DNA of 64,000 nt from Ferruginibacter sp. (GCA_025352695.1 JANXSK010000195.1:1-64000), one strand, 5' to 3'; shown: positions 1 to 11,269, counted from the first letter of the stretch. Numbers and translations are program-made. The notes: a model not told the origin generated them from the sequence alone.

Positions 1-117
1 CACAATGTAAATCCCATTCAATGGCTTACCTACGTTTTTGAAAATATCAACCAGCATAAAATAAATGCGATAGAACAACTGCTGCCGCAAAATTATGCAG
101 CATTAGTCAAGAGATAA
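1..117 (+). mobile_element. 3' end of IS66-family transposase (C-terminal 38 aa only; truncated by window edge)
   Basis: Frame 1 reads HNVNPIQWLTYVFENINQHKINAIEQLLPQNYAALVKR*, resembling the IS66 TnpC C-terminus (NPxxWL..VL..I..H....I..LLP). Confidence 0.72.
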
Positions 118-181
118 TGATGGGGTTGGTAGAGGGGATACAAGCGTACAGCTATCTGCCTACAAAAAAGAATCTCCAAAA

Positions 182-220
182 TAAAAAATCCTCTTCTCAA
201 TTGCTTGAGATGAGGATTTT
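182..220 (-). terminator. Hairpin terminator downstream of the giant T9SS protein gene
   Basis: aaaaatcctc...gaggatttt inverted repeat with A/T flanks just past the stop codon. Confidence 0.6.
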
Positions 221-238
221 ATGAAGATTAGGATATGT

Positions 239-3200
239 TTAATTTACAATTACTTTAATCATCGTTATTTTTTTATCCGGTGCCGTTACCTGCAGTTCAT
301 ACGCTCCTGAAATAAGTTTCCGATCCGGCTTAATTGTTTCAGTAGAAGTACCGCCTGCGTGGCTGATTCTATTGGTTAAAAACACCTGACCAAGATAATT
401 CAATAACCTTACTTCATAAACGCCTGGTAACATACCATTCATCTGTAATTGAATTACGTTTTCTGCAACCGGATTAGGGAATACATACATGACCGGAGTG
501 CTTTTAATGATTTTTACTTGAGCTACATTGCTATGCCCATTCACATTGTTATTACTGATACCACGGATTCTGTAATAGTAAGTGCCAAGTGCAGGCGATA
601 CATCCAACCAAGTGTAACCAACCCGGGCTGCACTATTTCCTGATGAAGGTATGGTACCTACTTTTGTAAAATGAATGCCATCCGTTGAGCGCTCAATTTC
701 ATATGTTTTAATATCCAGTTCGCTGGTAACATTCCATTCAACACCGATGTCGCTATTGAGTACGGTAGCTGTTAGTTTGGTATAACTAACCAAAGGTTTA
801 AATATTACCCTAAAGCGATCTTCAGCGGCAGAGGCTGCGTCGGCAGTAACTTCAAAATCCAGTTGAGTAGTACCAGTCATATTCAACGGCGATAACTTGT
901 TTAAAAATCTATCTTCTACAAAACCTGCAAGGTTATCCCTGTCCAGTTTCGATGCTGTAAATTCAAACTGGTATTTATGTTGTTTATTGCTGGTAAACCT
1001 ATAAAAAATAGTATCCCTGTTTTCAAGTAACGGCCTTCTGTTGATGGCTAAAAAGGTAGTGCCACATAATAAACCAAATGTTTCATTCACATTACCAAAT
1101 TTCAGTGCATCCTGTAAATCTACACCCGAATGATAGCTCTCGTCAAACTCTGCTAAATTACCGTCACCCAATAACTTGCTGCCATCGGCATTAATCAAAT
1201 ACAAATTAGTTCTAAGTGATTGTGTACCACCCGGGCTCATAGGTCTAAACATGTTTAAATTATTTGCAGTTGCTTTATCGGGTTCGTTAATGTCAACGGA
1301 AGCAGGCGTTCCTAAAGAAGAAGTCACTACAAAAAATGCTTCACTTGATTGAATAAAATTGTTTGGATTTCCTCCTGATGGTGAGGGAGTTCCTGTATAA
1401 GTACCGGTACCACCAAAGTCATCCATTACTACATAACCTCCTACCTCGTTAACTCTTGGATCCCAAACATAGAAACGTCTTACCAGGTTATTTAAGGTTA
1501 ATTTATTAAAGTCAATCGGACAAGCATACGGGTTACCTATCAAAGTGAAAGTTCCAGAAGTATTTGATACTGCTGCAAAATTTTGTGTGCCTGTTTGCAA
1601 CTTACCGGTACTGCTTAAAGTGGTATTATTCGTAAATGGAATAGAGGTGGTTGCCGGATTTCTATCTCCCCTTACAAACATTAAATACCCTTTATTAGCT
1701 GCAGTAGCGGTACTATTTGACAGCAGCATTGACTTGGTATCTAATACATCCGTATAAACACTTCCGATTTTTAGGGAAGGATTCATTTTCTGACTCATAT
1801 CCAACCCATTAGCCACTGTAACAACGGGACCGGTAACGAGTGTACCTTTCCCTGCTACATAGTTTCCTCCATTTTGCCAGGAATTATAAATATTTCCTGT
1901 ATTGGACAATGGAGCCGTAATTAAACGCCATGCCCTGTAAGAAGGATAATAACGCTGAACGGTTACATTGCCCAGAATTTGATTTCCAAGTAGTGTACTA
2001 TCTTTTGTGATATCTGCTACCCTTGCAGTACTTGTAGCAGTAGATACCAATACGATATTATTGCCCGTATTCAACGTAGCATTGCTTATGCCAAAAGAAA
2101 GATCCCCTGTAATATTTAATAAACCTCCACCGCCCGTTACGGACAAACTGGTATTACTTACAGTAATATTTTTTATTGTGCTGCCAGTAAAAACACTACC
2201 GGCAATCGTTTGTGCTGATGTTCCATTAAAATTTAAAGTGCCATTGCTAACATCTAAAATCCCACTATTGGTTATGGTGCCCGCAATCTGCAAAATTCCA
2301 GAACCATTAACAGTTAAAGAAGCACCAGAATTTATAATCAGGTTATTGATGGTTGCAGTACCAGAGTTTAAAACAGGCTTATTGGTAACATTCTGAATAA
2401 TAACATTAGCGCAACTTGTTGAAGGCAATAATCCATCTGACCAGTTAGAAAGGGTGTTCCAATTTGAACTGGTAACGCCTGTCCATACATTGTGCAAGCC
2501 TACCGTAGCAATAGTAGAATAGGCTCCAGTGCAGGTTCCGCTTTGAACATAGGTACGGTAATATATTGTTGTAATTGCAGCTGTGTAAGATTGTGAAGTG
2601 GTTGAATTGGCAATTACTGTACCGGCTGTAGCAAAATTATCCAATGACGATTCCCACCGAACTACACTACCTGTATTTCCGGTTAAGGTTAAGGTTCCTG
2701 TTCCGCTGGTACACACAGAAACAGATAGTAACGTACCTGCAACAGTTACTGGACTTACCGTTATAGTTACATTAGTATTTGTAGGCGTGCAGGTGCCAGC
2801 TGTGGTGGTAACTGTATATGTTTTACTACCACTGGTTGTAGGTGTTAGAATAACTGATTGGGTGTTGGTAACATTAAGATCGGTGGCTGGAGACCATGAA
2901 TAGGTAAGTGGATTTAGTGCACCAACACCAGTAGGATTAGTTACACTATTTGTTACCACCACATTATCAATTGCCCATACACTATTTGCAGAACCAAAGT
3001 AATTAAATCTGAGTTTTAAATTTGACCTGCCGAGATAAGCATTTAAGTCAATAGCTTCTAAAAATGTCATTCCGTTGGTTGGTCCCTGAAAGGCTGCCCC
3101 CGTATAAGTTTTCAGTGTTGTATAAGTAAAACCTCCATCAGTAGATATTTCAACTTTTGCAGTGGTTCCGGCTCTTAAATCGTAAGCTTCATTGAAAACT

Positions 3201-6200
3201 AAAACTGCCGTTGATAATCCAAAAGTACTAAAAGTAGGAGTGGTTAATATACTGGGGTTTGTTGGTGGCGTTCCGGCAACAATGAAAATACTTCCCCCGC
3301 TACCCGATGCAGAACTGTACTGATTACCACTATAAAATTTGCCTGCATTTGTATACCCCCAAATAAAATCAGAGGCCGTATTATTATTACTAGCATTGCC
3401 ATTCATACCACCCCAGTTAATAGGACTCGTACTCGAAAAGTCTCCGCCATTAATTACCAAACCAGTACTTGAATAACCAGATGCTGTTAATGTAATAGGC
3501 ACACCTATACAAGTTGTTAGTGAAGGGGTTGCTGTTATTGTTGCAACAAAAGCCGGATTTACAATAACCTGAGCATATGCAGAATTTGCAGTAGCAACAC
3601 ACACACCACTTTGCACTACCGCCCTATAAAAAGTTGTTTGCATTAAATTAGTATACGTAAGCGCAGTCGTAGTGTTGCTTATCGGCGTCCAGGTTGTGCC
3701 AAAATCTAATGATTGTTCCCACCTGATAACTGATCCTGTATGACCTGATAAAGTAATTGTTGCATTGTTTAAATTGTAACATTCAGTTTTTAGTGAAGGA
3801 GTAACAGTACCGCCGACAGCTGTAGTATTAATAGTTACCACAAAAACTGTGGTTGCAGGTCCATTACATCCTGCGGCACTGGCAGTAATGGTGGTGGTGC
3901 CGCTCCATGTTGCTGCATAGGTTACTGCACCTGTTGCTAGCGCTATCGTGTTGCCACCTGATATACTTGCGGCATCTAGGCTATAGGTAATGCTTGTTGA
4001 ATTTGTAGCAGTTGTTGTAGTAGTAATAGTTCCAGCTCCCTGACAACGGGTTGATGTAGCCGGTGAAAATGCGTTTATGATTACTGTTGGTGTAATCGTA
4101 ACTGTATGAATAGCTGTTTTAGGTCCGTTACACCCTGCCGCACTGGCGGTAATAACTGAAGTTCCACTCCAGCCGGCAGCATAGGTTACTGCACCGGTAC
4201 TGGGAACAATAGTATTGCCAGCCCCTGTACTGGTTGCATCTAAACTATAGGTTATGCCTGTATTGTTTGTAGCAGTTGCCCCATACGTAAGGGTTCCGGC
4301 CCCCTGGCACCTTGTTGAAGTTGCACCTAAACTAAATACTGGTATTCCCACAGTAGCGGTAACGGTTACTGTATGTAAGGCTGTTAGTGGTCCGTTACAT
4401 CCTGCCGCACTGGCGGTAATAACAGAAGTTCCGCTCCAGCCTGCTGCAAATGTTACATCACCCGTTGTTGAAACAATTGAATTTCCTCCTCCAAGACTTG
4501 TCACATCTAAGCTATATGCAATGCCTGTGGTATTGGTTGCCGCAGCATCATAAGTAACAGTCCCTGCACCCTGGCATCTTATGGAAGTTGCTCCAAGGGT
4601 GAATACCGGGGTAGTTACAGAAGGGCTTATAGTAACTACCCTGAAATTTGAAGATGGGCCACCGCAACCACTTGCAGAAACCTGTATGTTCACCGTTCCT
4701 GAAAAACCATTTGCCCAAGTCATTACACCACCGGCTGAAATAGTACCGGCAGAGGGATTATTAATTGACCATGTGAGGCCTGTGTTACCGGGTGCAGTTG
4801 CAGCGTAGGTTGTAGTGGTAGTTCCGTTGGTAAGCTGGCACGCAGGATCTGTGCCGCTGGATACAGATATCGAAGGTGTTCCAACAATCGCGGTGACAGT
4901 GATTGGTAATGTTACTACTACAGGTCCGCAGTTACCCGTTTTTGCAATTGTATACACCACATTGTATGGTCCTGCGCTTGTTGTTGTTGATGGCGTAATT
5001 GTTCCTGTAGCAGGGTCGATACCCAAACCAGTGGGTGTACTGCTAAAAGTTCCTGTATTATCCCCGGAAATAGTTATTGTATGTGGCGAACCATCAGCAA
5101 TACAAAAACTGGTAGTACCGCCATAACTAATGCTGGCTGAAGGTGCTGCATCTACTTCAACGAAAGTAGTAAATGGTGATATAGGGCAACCCGGAGGGGC
5201 GTAGCTTACCGTATACGTATTAGGCGTAGTTGATGAAGGAGTAACTGTACCTGTTGTACTATTAATAGTTAATCCCGCAGTTGACGAGAATATACCCCCG
5301 GTATAATTTCCTGTACCCGTCAGGTTCACTGTTTTAGGGCCATCAGCAGTACAGTAAGGCTGAGTAGGGTAATTAATGCTACCTGTAGGGTTCGCTGCAA
5401 TAGTAACAGTAGTTTGTATTTGAACTGTACCACAAGAGCCCGAAGGAGGAATTGTATAAGTTACTGTGTAAGTTCCCGGCGTACTTCCGTTAGGATTAAT
5501 TTCGCCGGTACTTGTATTTGTAAATGTTAAGCCTGCGGTACTTGAAAATGTTCCGCCCGAAGCACCTGTCACAGTTGGAGTAGCAGTTGTATAAGCCAGG
5601 CAATAGGGGCTTCCGGCATAGGTAACAGTTGCAGTTGGTGCTGCAACAATACTAAACGTTGTTGTTATAGGAATTGAAGCGCAACCACCTGTTGCTGGAA
5701 TTGTATAAATTATGGTATGGCTACCTACACTACTTCCATTAGGTGTAAATGACCCGTTACCTGTATTCAGCACCAGTTGGGCATCGGATGAAAAACCACC
5801 GCCTGAATATGCACCAGTACCTGTTAATGTTACAGTTTTCGGTGCTATATCAGAATTACAAAATGGAGCTCCTGTATAACTAATAGCTGCAGTTGGAAGC
5901 GCTGTTATCTTTACCGTTGTTGATAACGTAAATGCACCTGCGCCGGTTTTACTATATGTTACTGTATACGTGTTAGGCGTACTTGTACTGGGAAGGATAT
6001 TTCCTGTTGTAGCATTGATGCTTAAGCCTGCTGGTAATGCGGAAAAAGCTGCACTTGCATCAGCACTGGTATTGGTATATGTAACAGTATGTGAACTATT
6101 ATCTGAACTACAATAAGGGGCACCACTATATGATATGGAAGCAGTGCTAATAGTAACAGGTGTAGTTGCCGACACCAAACTACATCCCCCTGCCGCTGCT

Positions 6201-8380
6201 ATAATGTATGTTACTGTATAAGCACCGAGGCTACTACCATTTGGAGTAATTGCGCCGGTAGAGCTGTTAATAATAAGCCCACCAGGTGTAGCAGAAAAAG
6301 TGCCTCCGGTATAGGCATTTGTACCGGTAAGGGTTACCGCTTGTGGAGTTGTAATAATTGTAGCCATTGTGGATGGCGAATAGAACAGGCTGGTGATAGT
6401 AGGGGGCTGGGTTACGGTAAGTTGTGCTGAATTGGAATTGACCGAACCATTGATATTAGTAAATACTGCACGATAAAAATATCCTGTAACGGCTGCAGTT
6501 GCCCCCGTAATATTTAAAGTTGTAGTTGTAAAATTTGAATAGATACCACCATCCGTTCCGGCAATAATATTATTCCATAAAGTACCATTGGTACTGCGTT
6601 GCCAAAAAACAGAAGCCGCAGGAGTGGATGAAGCTGTACTTGTAAAAAATGTGTTACTATTGTTACATATTGCAACTGAAGCCGGCTGTGGTAAATTTAC
6701 AATAGGCGCCCCTGTTGATTCGCCCACACAAAAATCGCCAAAGCCTGTTAAGCTTAATGCCTGTGTGCTAGTGGCTGTTAGTGCGCCGGTGGTTGTTATA
6801 CTCCAGGCAGAGCTACTATAGTCCCTTACTATAAAACTTGAGGTAGTAGCCCCACCCTGTATATCTCCCGCAACAAAATTAAAGGTAGCATCATAAGTAC
6901 CAGATAATGCGCCTGAGCCTGCTAGCGTCCAATAGCGTTTTACATATTTTGTAGTACTTATTCCAGATGTTGCAAGAGCAGGATGTTGAAGCGCTGCAGG
7001 TGTTATGGCTAAATCACCGGTAACAAATGCAGTGGTGGCATAATTAATTAACACGGGTGAATAATTAGTGGCATCGCCCACATAAAAAGTATAGGAAGAT
7101 GCAGCACTGGCAATATGTCTTTGCAATGTACCATTTACCCATCCATTTGTCCTACTCACACTATTTAATGCAATCACTTTAAAAGAGGAGGTGGTAGTAA
7201 GCACTCCGTTATTAAGTGCGAGGCTATTACTGGCAGTTATATTATTACTGATACTTACAGTTGCACCTACTCCTGTATTATCGATACTTAAATTAAAAAA
7301 TGAAAATCCAACCGCAGGAATAGTTTGTGCAGCAGCACCGTTAAAACTAACCGTACTTCCATTAGTTACAATATAAGCACCGGAACCTGGTGAAAAACTT
7401 CCTGCAATACCTACCGTGCCAGTTCCAGGTAATGTTCTTGGGCCATTAGCAGTATTACTTAAATTGTAATAGTTAACAGCAGCAATCGTTTGGCTTGCAG
7501 TGGAATTATAATTTACTGTAGCCCCTATTGCAATATTCGTATTTATAGAAGTAAAGCCCGGCCAGGTTGTTGCCGGTGAGCCAGTACCAATATTAAACGT
7601 TCCAGATGTAAAAGTAAATGTTCCGGCACTTGTAATTTGTTTGCCATTATCATTGAGGATACTATTTGCAGTAACATCACCAATGATCAATGCTGTAACC
7701 GTTACCGCAGCTGTAAGGCTTACACCTGCAGCATTATTTATAATTAAAGTATTTATTGTTGCTGCTGTAGTAGGTAATCCCAAAGTTGCTTGAAGTGCAG
7801 TGCCATTAAATTCATAATTAGCTCCATTGGTTAAAGTTACTGTAGAACTAATTCCAGCAGTTTTTTCTATTGAACAATTAGCTCCAACAACACCTAAAAT
7901 ATTACCAGTTTTAAAAGTTGCATTTGCTAACAAAATAAAAGAATTCGAGCTATTATTGTCATTTAAGGATACTTTACCTGTTGCTCCAAAAATTATGGTA
8001 CCGGTAACGGTCATTGATGTGTTATTGTTTTTTTTCCCATTTAATGTAATTGTAACACCATTATTGATTGTAATAGAACCTAATACTTGTATTGTTACTC
8101 CACTACCTGATGCAGCTGCAGATCCAAATATTGTATTTGCTCCGAAAGTTCCACTTATTACAACCGGAATATTAAAAATATCTCCATTAGTAATAAAATC
8201 TGCTGCAGCTGTTCCACCACCACCAGCAACTGTATTCCAACTAGCAGGTGTTTGCGCATTTGCCGCTCCTGCAGCTGTAAGATAATATGTATTGGCATTT
8301 GCCCAATAACCAAACAACAAAAAAGAGAAGAATATAAAAAGAGATTTAAACTGTCTGGCAGGTAAGTAAATTTTCCTCAT
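239..8380 (-). CDS. Giant secreted repeat protein (Ig/PKD-like repeats) with C-terminal T9SS type A sorting domain
   Basis: 2713-aa ORF; N-terminal signal peptide; tandem repeats (ITPNGSSxGxYTVTYTI; SGTxxITASAAGCNGP); C-term VYVFPNPVAENVIQLQM...GAYELQVTAPDKKITMIKVIVN. Confidence 0.9.
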   Translation of the reverse strand: MRKIYLPARQFKSLFIFFSFLLFGYWANANTYYLTAAGAANAQTPASWNTVAGGGGTAAADFITNGDIFNIPVVISGTFGANTIFGSAAASGSGVTIQVLGSITINNGVTITLNGKKNNNTSMTVTGTIIFGATGKVSLNDNNSSNSFILLANATFKTGNILGVVGANCSIEKTAGISSTVTLTNGANYEFNGTALQATLGLPTTAATINTLIINNAAGVSLTAAVTVTALIIGDVTANSILNDNGKQITSAGTFTFTSGTFNIGTGSPATTWPGFTSINTNIAIGATVNYNSTASQTIAAVNYYNLSNTANGPRTLPGTGTVGIAGSFSPGSGAYIVTNGSTVSFNGAAAQTIPAVGFSFFNLSIDNTGVGATVSISNNITASNSLALNNGVLTTTSSFKVIALNSVSRTNGWVNGTLQRHIASAASSYTFYVGDATNYSPVLINYATTAFVTGDLAITPAALQHPALATSGISTTKYVKRYWTLAGSGALSGTYDATFNFVAGDIQGGATTSSFIVRDYSSSAWSITTTGALTATSTQALSLTGFGDFCVGESTGAPIVNLPQPASVAICNNSNTFFTSTASSTPAASVFWQRSTNGTLWNNIIAGTDGGIYSNFTTTTLNITGATAAVTGYFYRAVFTNINGSVNSNSAQLTVTQPPTITSLFYSPSTMATIITTPQAVTLTGTNAYTGGTFSATPGGLIINSSTGAITPNGSSLGAYTVTYIIAAAGGCSLVSATTPVTISTASISYSGAPYCSSDNSSHTVTYTNTSADASAAFSALPAGLSINATTGNILPSTSTPNTYTVTYSKTGAGAFTLSTTVKITALPTAAISYTGAPFCNSDIAPKTVTLTGTGAYSGGGFSSDAQLVLNTGNGSFTPNGSSVGSHTIIYTIPATGGCASIPITTTFSIVAAPTATVTYAGSPYCLAYTTATPTVTGASGGTFSSTAGLTFTNTSTGEINPNGSTPGTYTVTYTIPPSGSCGTVQIQTTVTIAANPTGSINYPTQPYCTADGPKTVNLTGTGNYTGGIFSSTAGLTINSTTGTVTPSSTTPNTYTVSYAPPGCPISPFTTFVEVDAAPSASISYGGTTSFCIADGSPHTITISGDNTGTFSSTPTGLGIDPATGTITPSTTTSAGPYNVVYTIAKTGNCGPVVVTLPITVTAIVGTPSISVSSGTDPACQLTNGTTTTTYAATAPGNTGLTWSINNPSAGTISAGGVMTWANGFSGTVNIQVSASGCGGPSSNFRVVTISPSVTTPVFTLGATSIRCQGAGTVTYDAAATNTTGIAYSLDVTSLGGGNSIVSTTGDVTFAAGWSGTSVITASAAGCNGPLTALHTVTVTATVGIPVFSLGATSTRCQGAGTLTYGATATNNTGITYSLDATSTGAGNTIVPSTGAVTYAAGWSGTSVITASAAGCNGPKTAIHTVTITPTVIINAFSPATSTRCQGAGTITTTTTATNSTSITYSLDAASISGGNTIALATGAVTYAATWSGTTTITASAAGCNGPATTVFVVTINTTAVGGTVTPSLKTECYNLNNATITLSGHTGSVIRWEQSLDFGTTWTPISNTTTALTYTNLMQTTFYRAVVQSGVCVATANSAYAQVIVNPAFVATITATPSLTTCIGVPITLTASGYSSTGLVINGGDFSSTSPINWGGMNGNASNNNTASDFIWGYTNAGKFYSGNQYSSASGSGGSIFIVAGTPPTNPSILTTPTFSTFGLSTAVLVFNEAYDLRAGTTAKVEISTDGGFTYTTLKTYTGAAFQGPTNGMTFLEAIDLNAYLGRSNLKLRFNYFGSANSVWAIDNVVVTNSVTNPTGVGALNPLTYSWSPATDLNVTNTQSVILTPTTSGSKTYTVTTTAGTCTPTNTNVTITVSPVTVAGTLLSVSVCTSGTGTLTLTGNTGSVVRWESSLDNFATAGTVIANSTTSQSYTAAITTIYYRTYVQSGTCTGAYSTIATVGLHNVWTGVTSSNWNTLSNWSDGLLPSTSCANVIIQNVTNKPVLNSGTATINNLIINSGASLTVNGSGILQIAGTITNSGILDVSNGTLNFNGTSAQTIAGSVFTGSTIKNITVSNTSLSVTGGGGLLNITGDLSFGISNATLNTGNNIVLVSTATSTARVADITKDSTLLGNQILGNVTVQRYYPSYRAWRLITAPLSNTGNIYNSWQNGGNYVAGKGTLVTGPVVTVANGLDMSQKMNPSLKIGSVYTDVLDTKSMLLSNSTATAANKGYLMFVRGDRNPATTSIPFTNNTTLSSTGKLQTGTQNFAAVSNTSGTFTLIGNPYACPIDFNKLTLNNLVRRFYVWDPRVNEVGGYVVMDDFGGTGTYTGTPSPSGGNPNNFIQSSEAFFVVTSSLGTPASVDINEPDKATANNLNMFRPMSPGGTQSLRTNLYLINADGSKLLGDGNLAEFDESYHSGVDLQDALKFGNVNETFGLLCGTTFLAINRRPLLENRDTIFYRFTSNKQHKYQFEFTASKLDRDNLAGFVEDRFLNKLSPLNMTGTTQLDFEVTADAASAAEDRFRVIFKPLVSYTKLTATVLNSDIGVEWNVTSELDIKTYEIERSTDGIHFTKVGTIPSSGNSAARVGYTWLDVSPALGTYYYRIRGISNNNVNGHSNVAQVKIIKSTPVMYVFPNPVAENVIQLQMNGMLPGVYEVRLLNYLGQVFLTNRISHAGGTSTETIKPDRKLISGAYELQVTAPDKKITMIKVIVN
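3840..4660 (-). repeat. Intragenic tandem repeats, about 87 aa / 261 bp period (VTFAAGWSGTSVITASAAGCNGP units)
   Basis: Near-identical DNA segments near 3871, 4129 and 4392 (ctgccgcactggcggtaataac). Confidence 0.75.
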
Positions 8381-10310
8381 AAATAAAAATTAAAAAAGTG
8401 GGAGTGTAAACTGTAAACAAGTGAAATTTTGCAGGAAAATGGATGTTACTATATGTACTTCTAACACATTGCATATACAAAAAATAACGTATAAACTACC
8501 TTATAAAAATAATGATGGTAGGTATTAATAAACATCAACAATTTTATAACAAATGGATGACTTTTTAATAATTGTTACTATCAAGTCATACTAATAAAAC
8601 GGTCTGATTTTTTCAGGATGGGAATAATACGATTTTCTTGTAGGAATTCAGAAAGGATTGGAGGATTGAGGTAAATGTTCTTATAAAAAAACAAATCTAA
8701 TAATAAAACAATGGAACTCCTAACTAAATGAAGATTTTATTTTTAATGATTAGGCAATAGTTGTACAAATAAAAATTAACTTACATATAAAAGGAGAAGA
8801 TATCAATTTTATATTCCTACTAAAGTATCATGTTGCCTGCGCAGTTTCTAGCATAAACTTATTAATCAATTAACTTACAATCTTTGTATACGGTTAAAAA
8901 ATCCTTTTCTCAATTTTTTAAGAGGAGGATTTTTATGAAGATTAGGATGTGTTTGATTTACAATTATTAATCAATTAATTCGAAATATTTTCTTATTTCA
9001 AAAGTATTTTTACAATATCGTAAATAGGGTCCAACATCATTTAGTTACCTTAAGTAATGAGGAAAACCTCAAACACCTTTATTGAATTAAATTTAGATAC
9101 AAACGTAAAATCTTATATTGTAATATTGAGTGTTAAAATTATTTAGTATTGTACATTTATTTCGAAAAGTCTTTACGCTATTGTATTAGCAACTGCTTTT
9201 TTTTCTTGCTAAAAGAAAAAAGCAAGCCTGAAAATAAAAAGGGTAAAATTTACTATGAAACTCTGCAATCAAAAATTCCAAAACTTTTGTAACGCCACAG
9301 TTATAATACACTTTAAAGCTTATTCTGACTTAAACTTCTTTAAGTTGTTAATTTTTTATATAAGAAATTTATATCACTTTTCATTTGAATCCACAACTAG
9401 CCTTTATTTTTAGCCATGCAGTTTTTTTAAATAAACGAAATTGATAAAAAATAAGAATTTTATTTCTTTACAATTTGGATAATAACTAAGATGTAGTATT
9501 TTTAGATTGCTGTCTCAATTATTTGTTTTACAAAACTGTAGTAAAAGTTACAGAAATAGCTGTCGTTGCCTTTCTTAATTTTTCTTTATCAATGTAATGC
9601 TAGTGTGTTGAGGCGGCATTTCTTTTAAACAGTTACTTAACCACCCTGCATTTTTTTGTCAATTTCCCATTCCGCTTAAATAGCATTATTAATAAAATTA
9701 TTTATCCGCTCCTCAGCCCCCAATTTGAAATCAAATAAATTTATTTTACAAAATTGTTTATGTAACATTAAATTGGTATTTGGCTTATTTAAATTACTTA
9801 AAGTAGCGTATTGCAGTAGTTTTTTGAAGCTGATTATGGTAAAAAATATTTATTAGCATCCCTACCAAAAATGGGTTATTTATATATTAGTTGGATGAAG
9901 CAGCTACTTACCAAACAAAGGCGAGATATGCGATCTAACTAAATATCGGAAATGCTTTATGAAGTAAATGCCTAATTAATTTGTTTAAATTATTCAATTC
10001 CAGTCATCCAAAAATAGGTTTAAGCATTTATTCACCCAACAAAGATTACTGCCTAATTCTCCAAAAATATTTTGATGAAAAAGATAAAAATTATCAGTTG
10101 TTCTGTAATTTAAGTCTAAAAGGATGCTCTTCATTATTTATTAATAAGCAGGAGTAGACTTACATTAAAAAATAGTAATTATACTACATATAATTCGTGA
10201 TACTTTATGCCGTAATTTTTTTTCACCTACTTAATTTTGAATAGCGATTTTTTTTACTTTAATAAAAAAATAGCAAATAATTAGAATGATCATTTATAAA
10301 ATCCAATACA

Positions 10311-10520
10311 ATGTCTAAAATTAAAAACGAAAACTGGCTAAGTGAGAAAGAGGCTTCAGCGATCCTTCAATTACCTGCAAACTTTATCAGAAAACTGGTA
10401 TTAACGGGTTCCTTAAAAGGAGTTATTGGTTATACAGTTCCAAAAGCAGAAACCTACTCTTACAATAAAACTGATATTGAAAATTATATTTTTGAAGATT
10501 CGTTTTTCTTAACCATTTAA
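10311..10520 (+). CDS. Small helix-turn-helix / excisionase-like DNA-binding protein
   Basis: WLSEKEASAILQLPANFIRKLVLTGSLKG...YNKTDIENYI resembles MerR/excisionase-type HTH. Confidence 0.55.
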   Translation: MSKIKNENWLSEKEASAILQLPANFIRKLVLTGSLKGVIGYTVPKAETYSYNKTDIENYIFEDSFFLTI

Positions 10521-10701
10521 ACATATTTACTATCCCGAAACCTTACTGGCAATAATCTTTACGTAAATAAGGTTTAAAGACGAAAAACTCCTCCGATACT
10601 AATTACTGCATCTTCCAATTTATCAAACCGCTTTCCTTATGTTACATTTGTAACTATCATTCAGTTTTACAAAATTCATCTTTGCTATACAAACAAATTT
10701 T

Positions 10702-11269
10702 ATGTTGATAGCAGGTTATTTTTTAGCAGCATTGCTGGGTATTTCGCTAGGCTTAATTGGTGATGGATCTACAAATATTAAAGATTCCAATTATTGTTAT
10801 TTAAGAGATGTCCATTAATTGCCAATATATTCTTTGTTTAGTGTAGGTTCAACTTTTATGGTTAGCGCTATCAATTACAATCCCAAAGTCGTTGTAAATA
10901 TTAACATTGCCTTGCTACTTGGCGTATCATTTATCACTATTTTTTACTAGCTGCAAAATAAAAATACCTGCCACACCACCCGTAATTTTTTGCTGGCAAC
11001 TACAATAATGATAAAAAATGAAATAAACAAACCACAAACTGTTACCCATACAATCAACAGTAATTATTTTAACAAATTTTAATTTAAAAGAATTTTAATT
11101 TATCGGTTTACTTTATTTTTGAGGAGCAAGTGGTATTTTTTTTGATATTCCAGCAATGATTAAAATGCGAAAAATTGAAGGCCACAAACTGAAAAAAGCT
11201 TTTGGCAGTTTTGTATTAGTAATAGCTACAGCTATTACAATCAAAGAAATATTTTTTACAGCAACATAA
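10702..11269 (+). pseudogene. Degraded sulfite exporter TauE/SafE family protein
   Basis: Fragments MLIAGYFLAALLGISLGLIGDGSTNIK / LPIYSLFSVGSTFMVSAINY / GASGIFFDIPA / KLKKAFGSFVLVIATAITIKEIFF in family order, interrupted by stops and an internal deletion. Confidence 0.7.

Noticed and set aside
449-8285. Plus-strand ORFs (e.g. 2007-2396, 7827-8285) opposite the giant T9SS gene
   Set aside because: Low-complexity V/P/L-rich translations of the complement of a Ser/Thr/Gly-rich repeat gene; no family resemblance.
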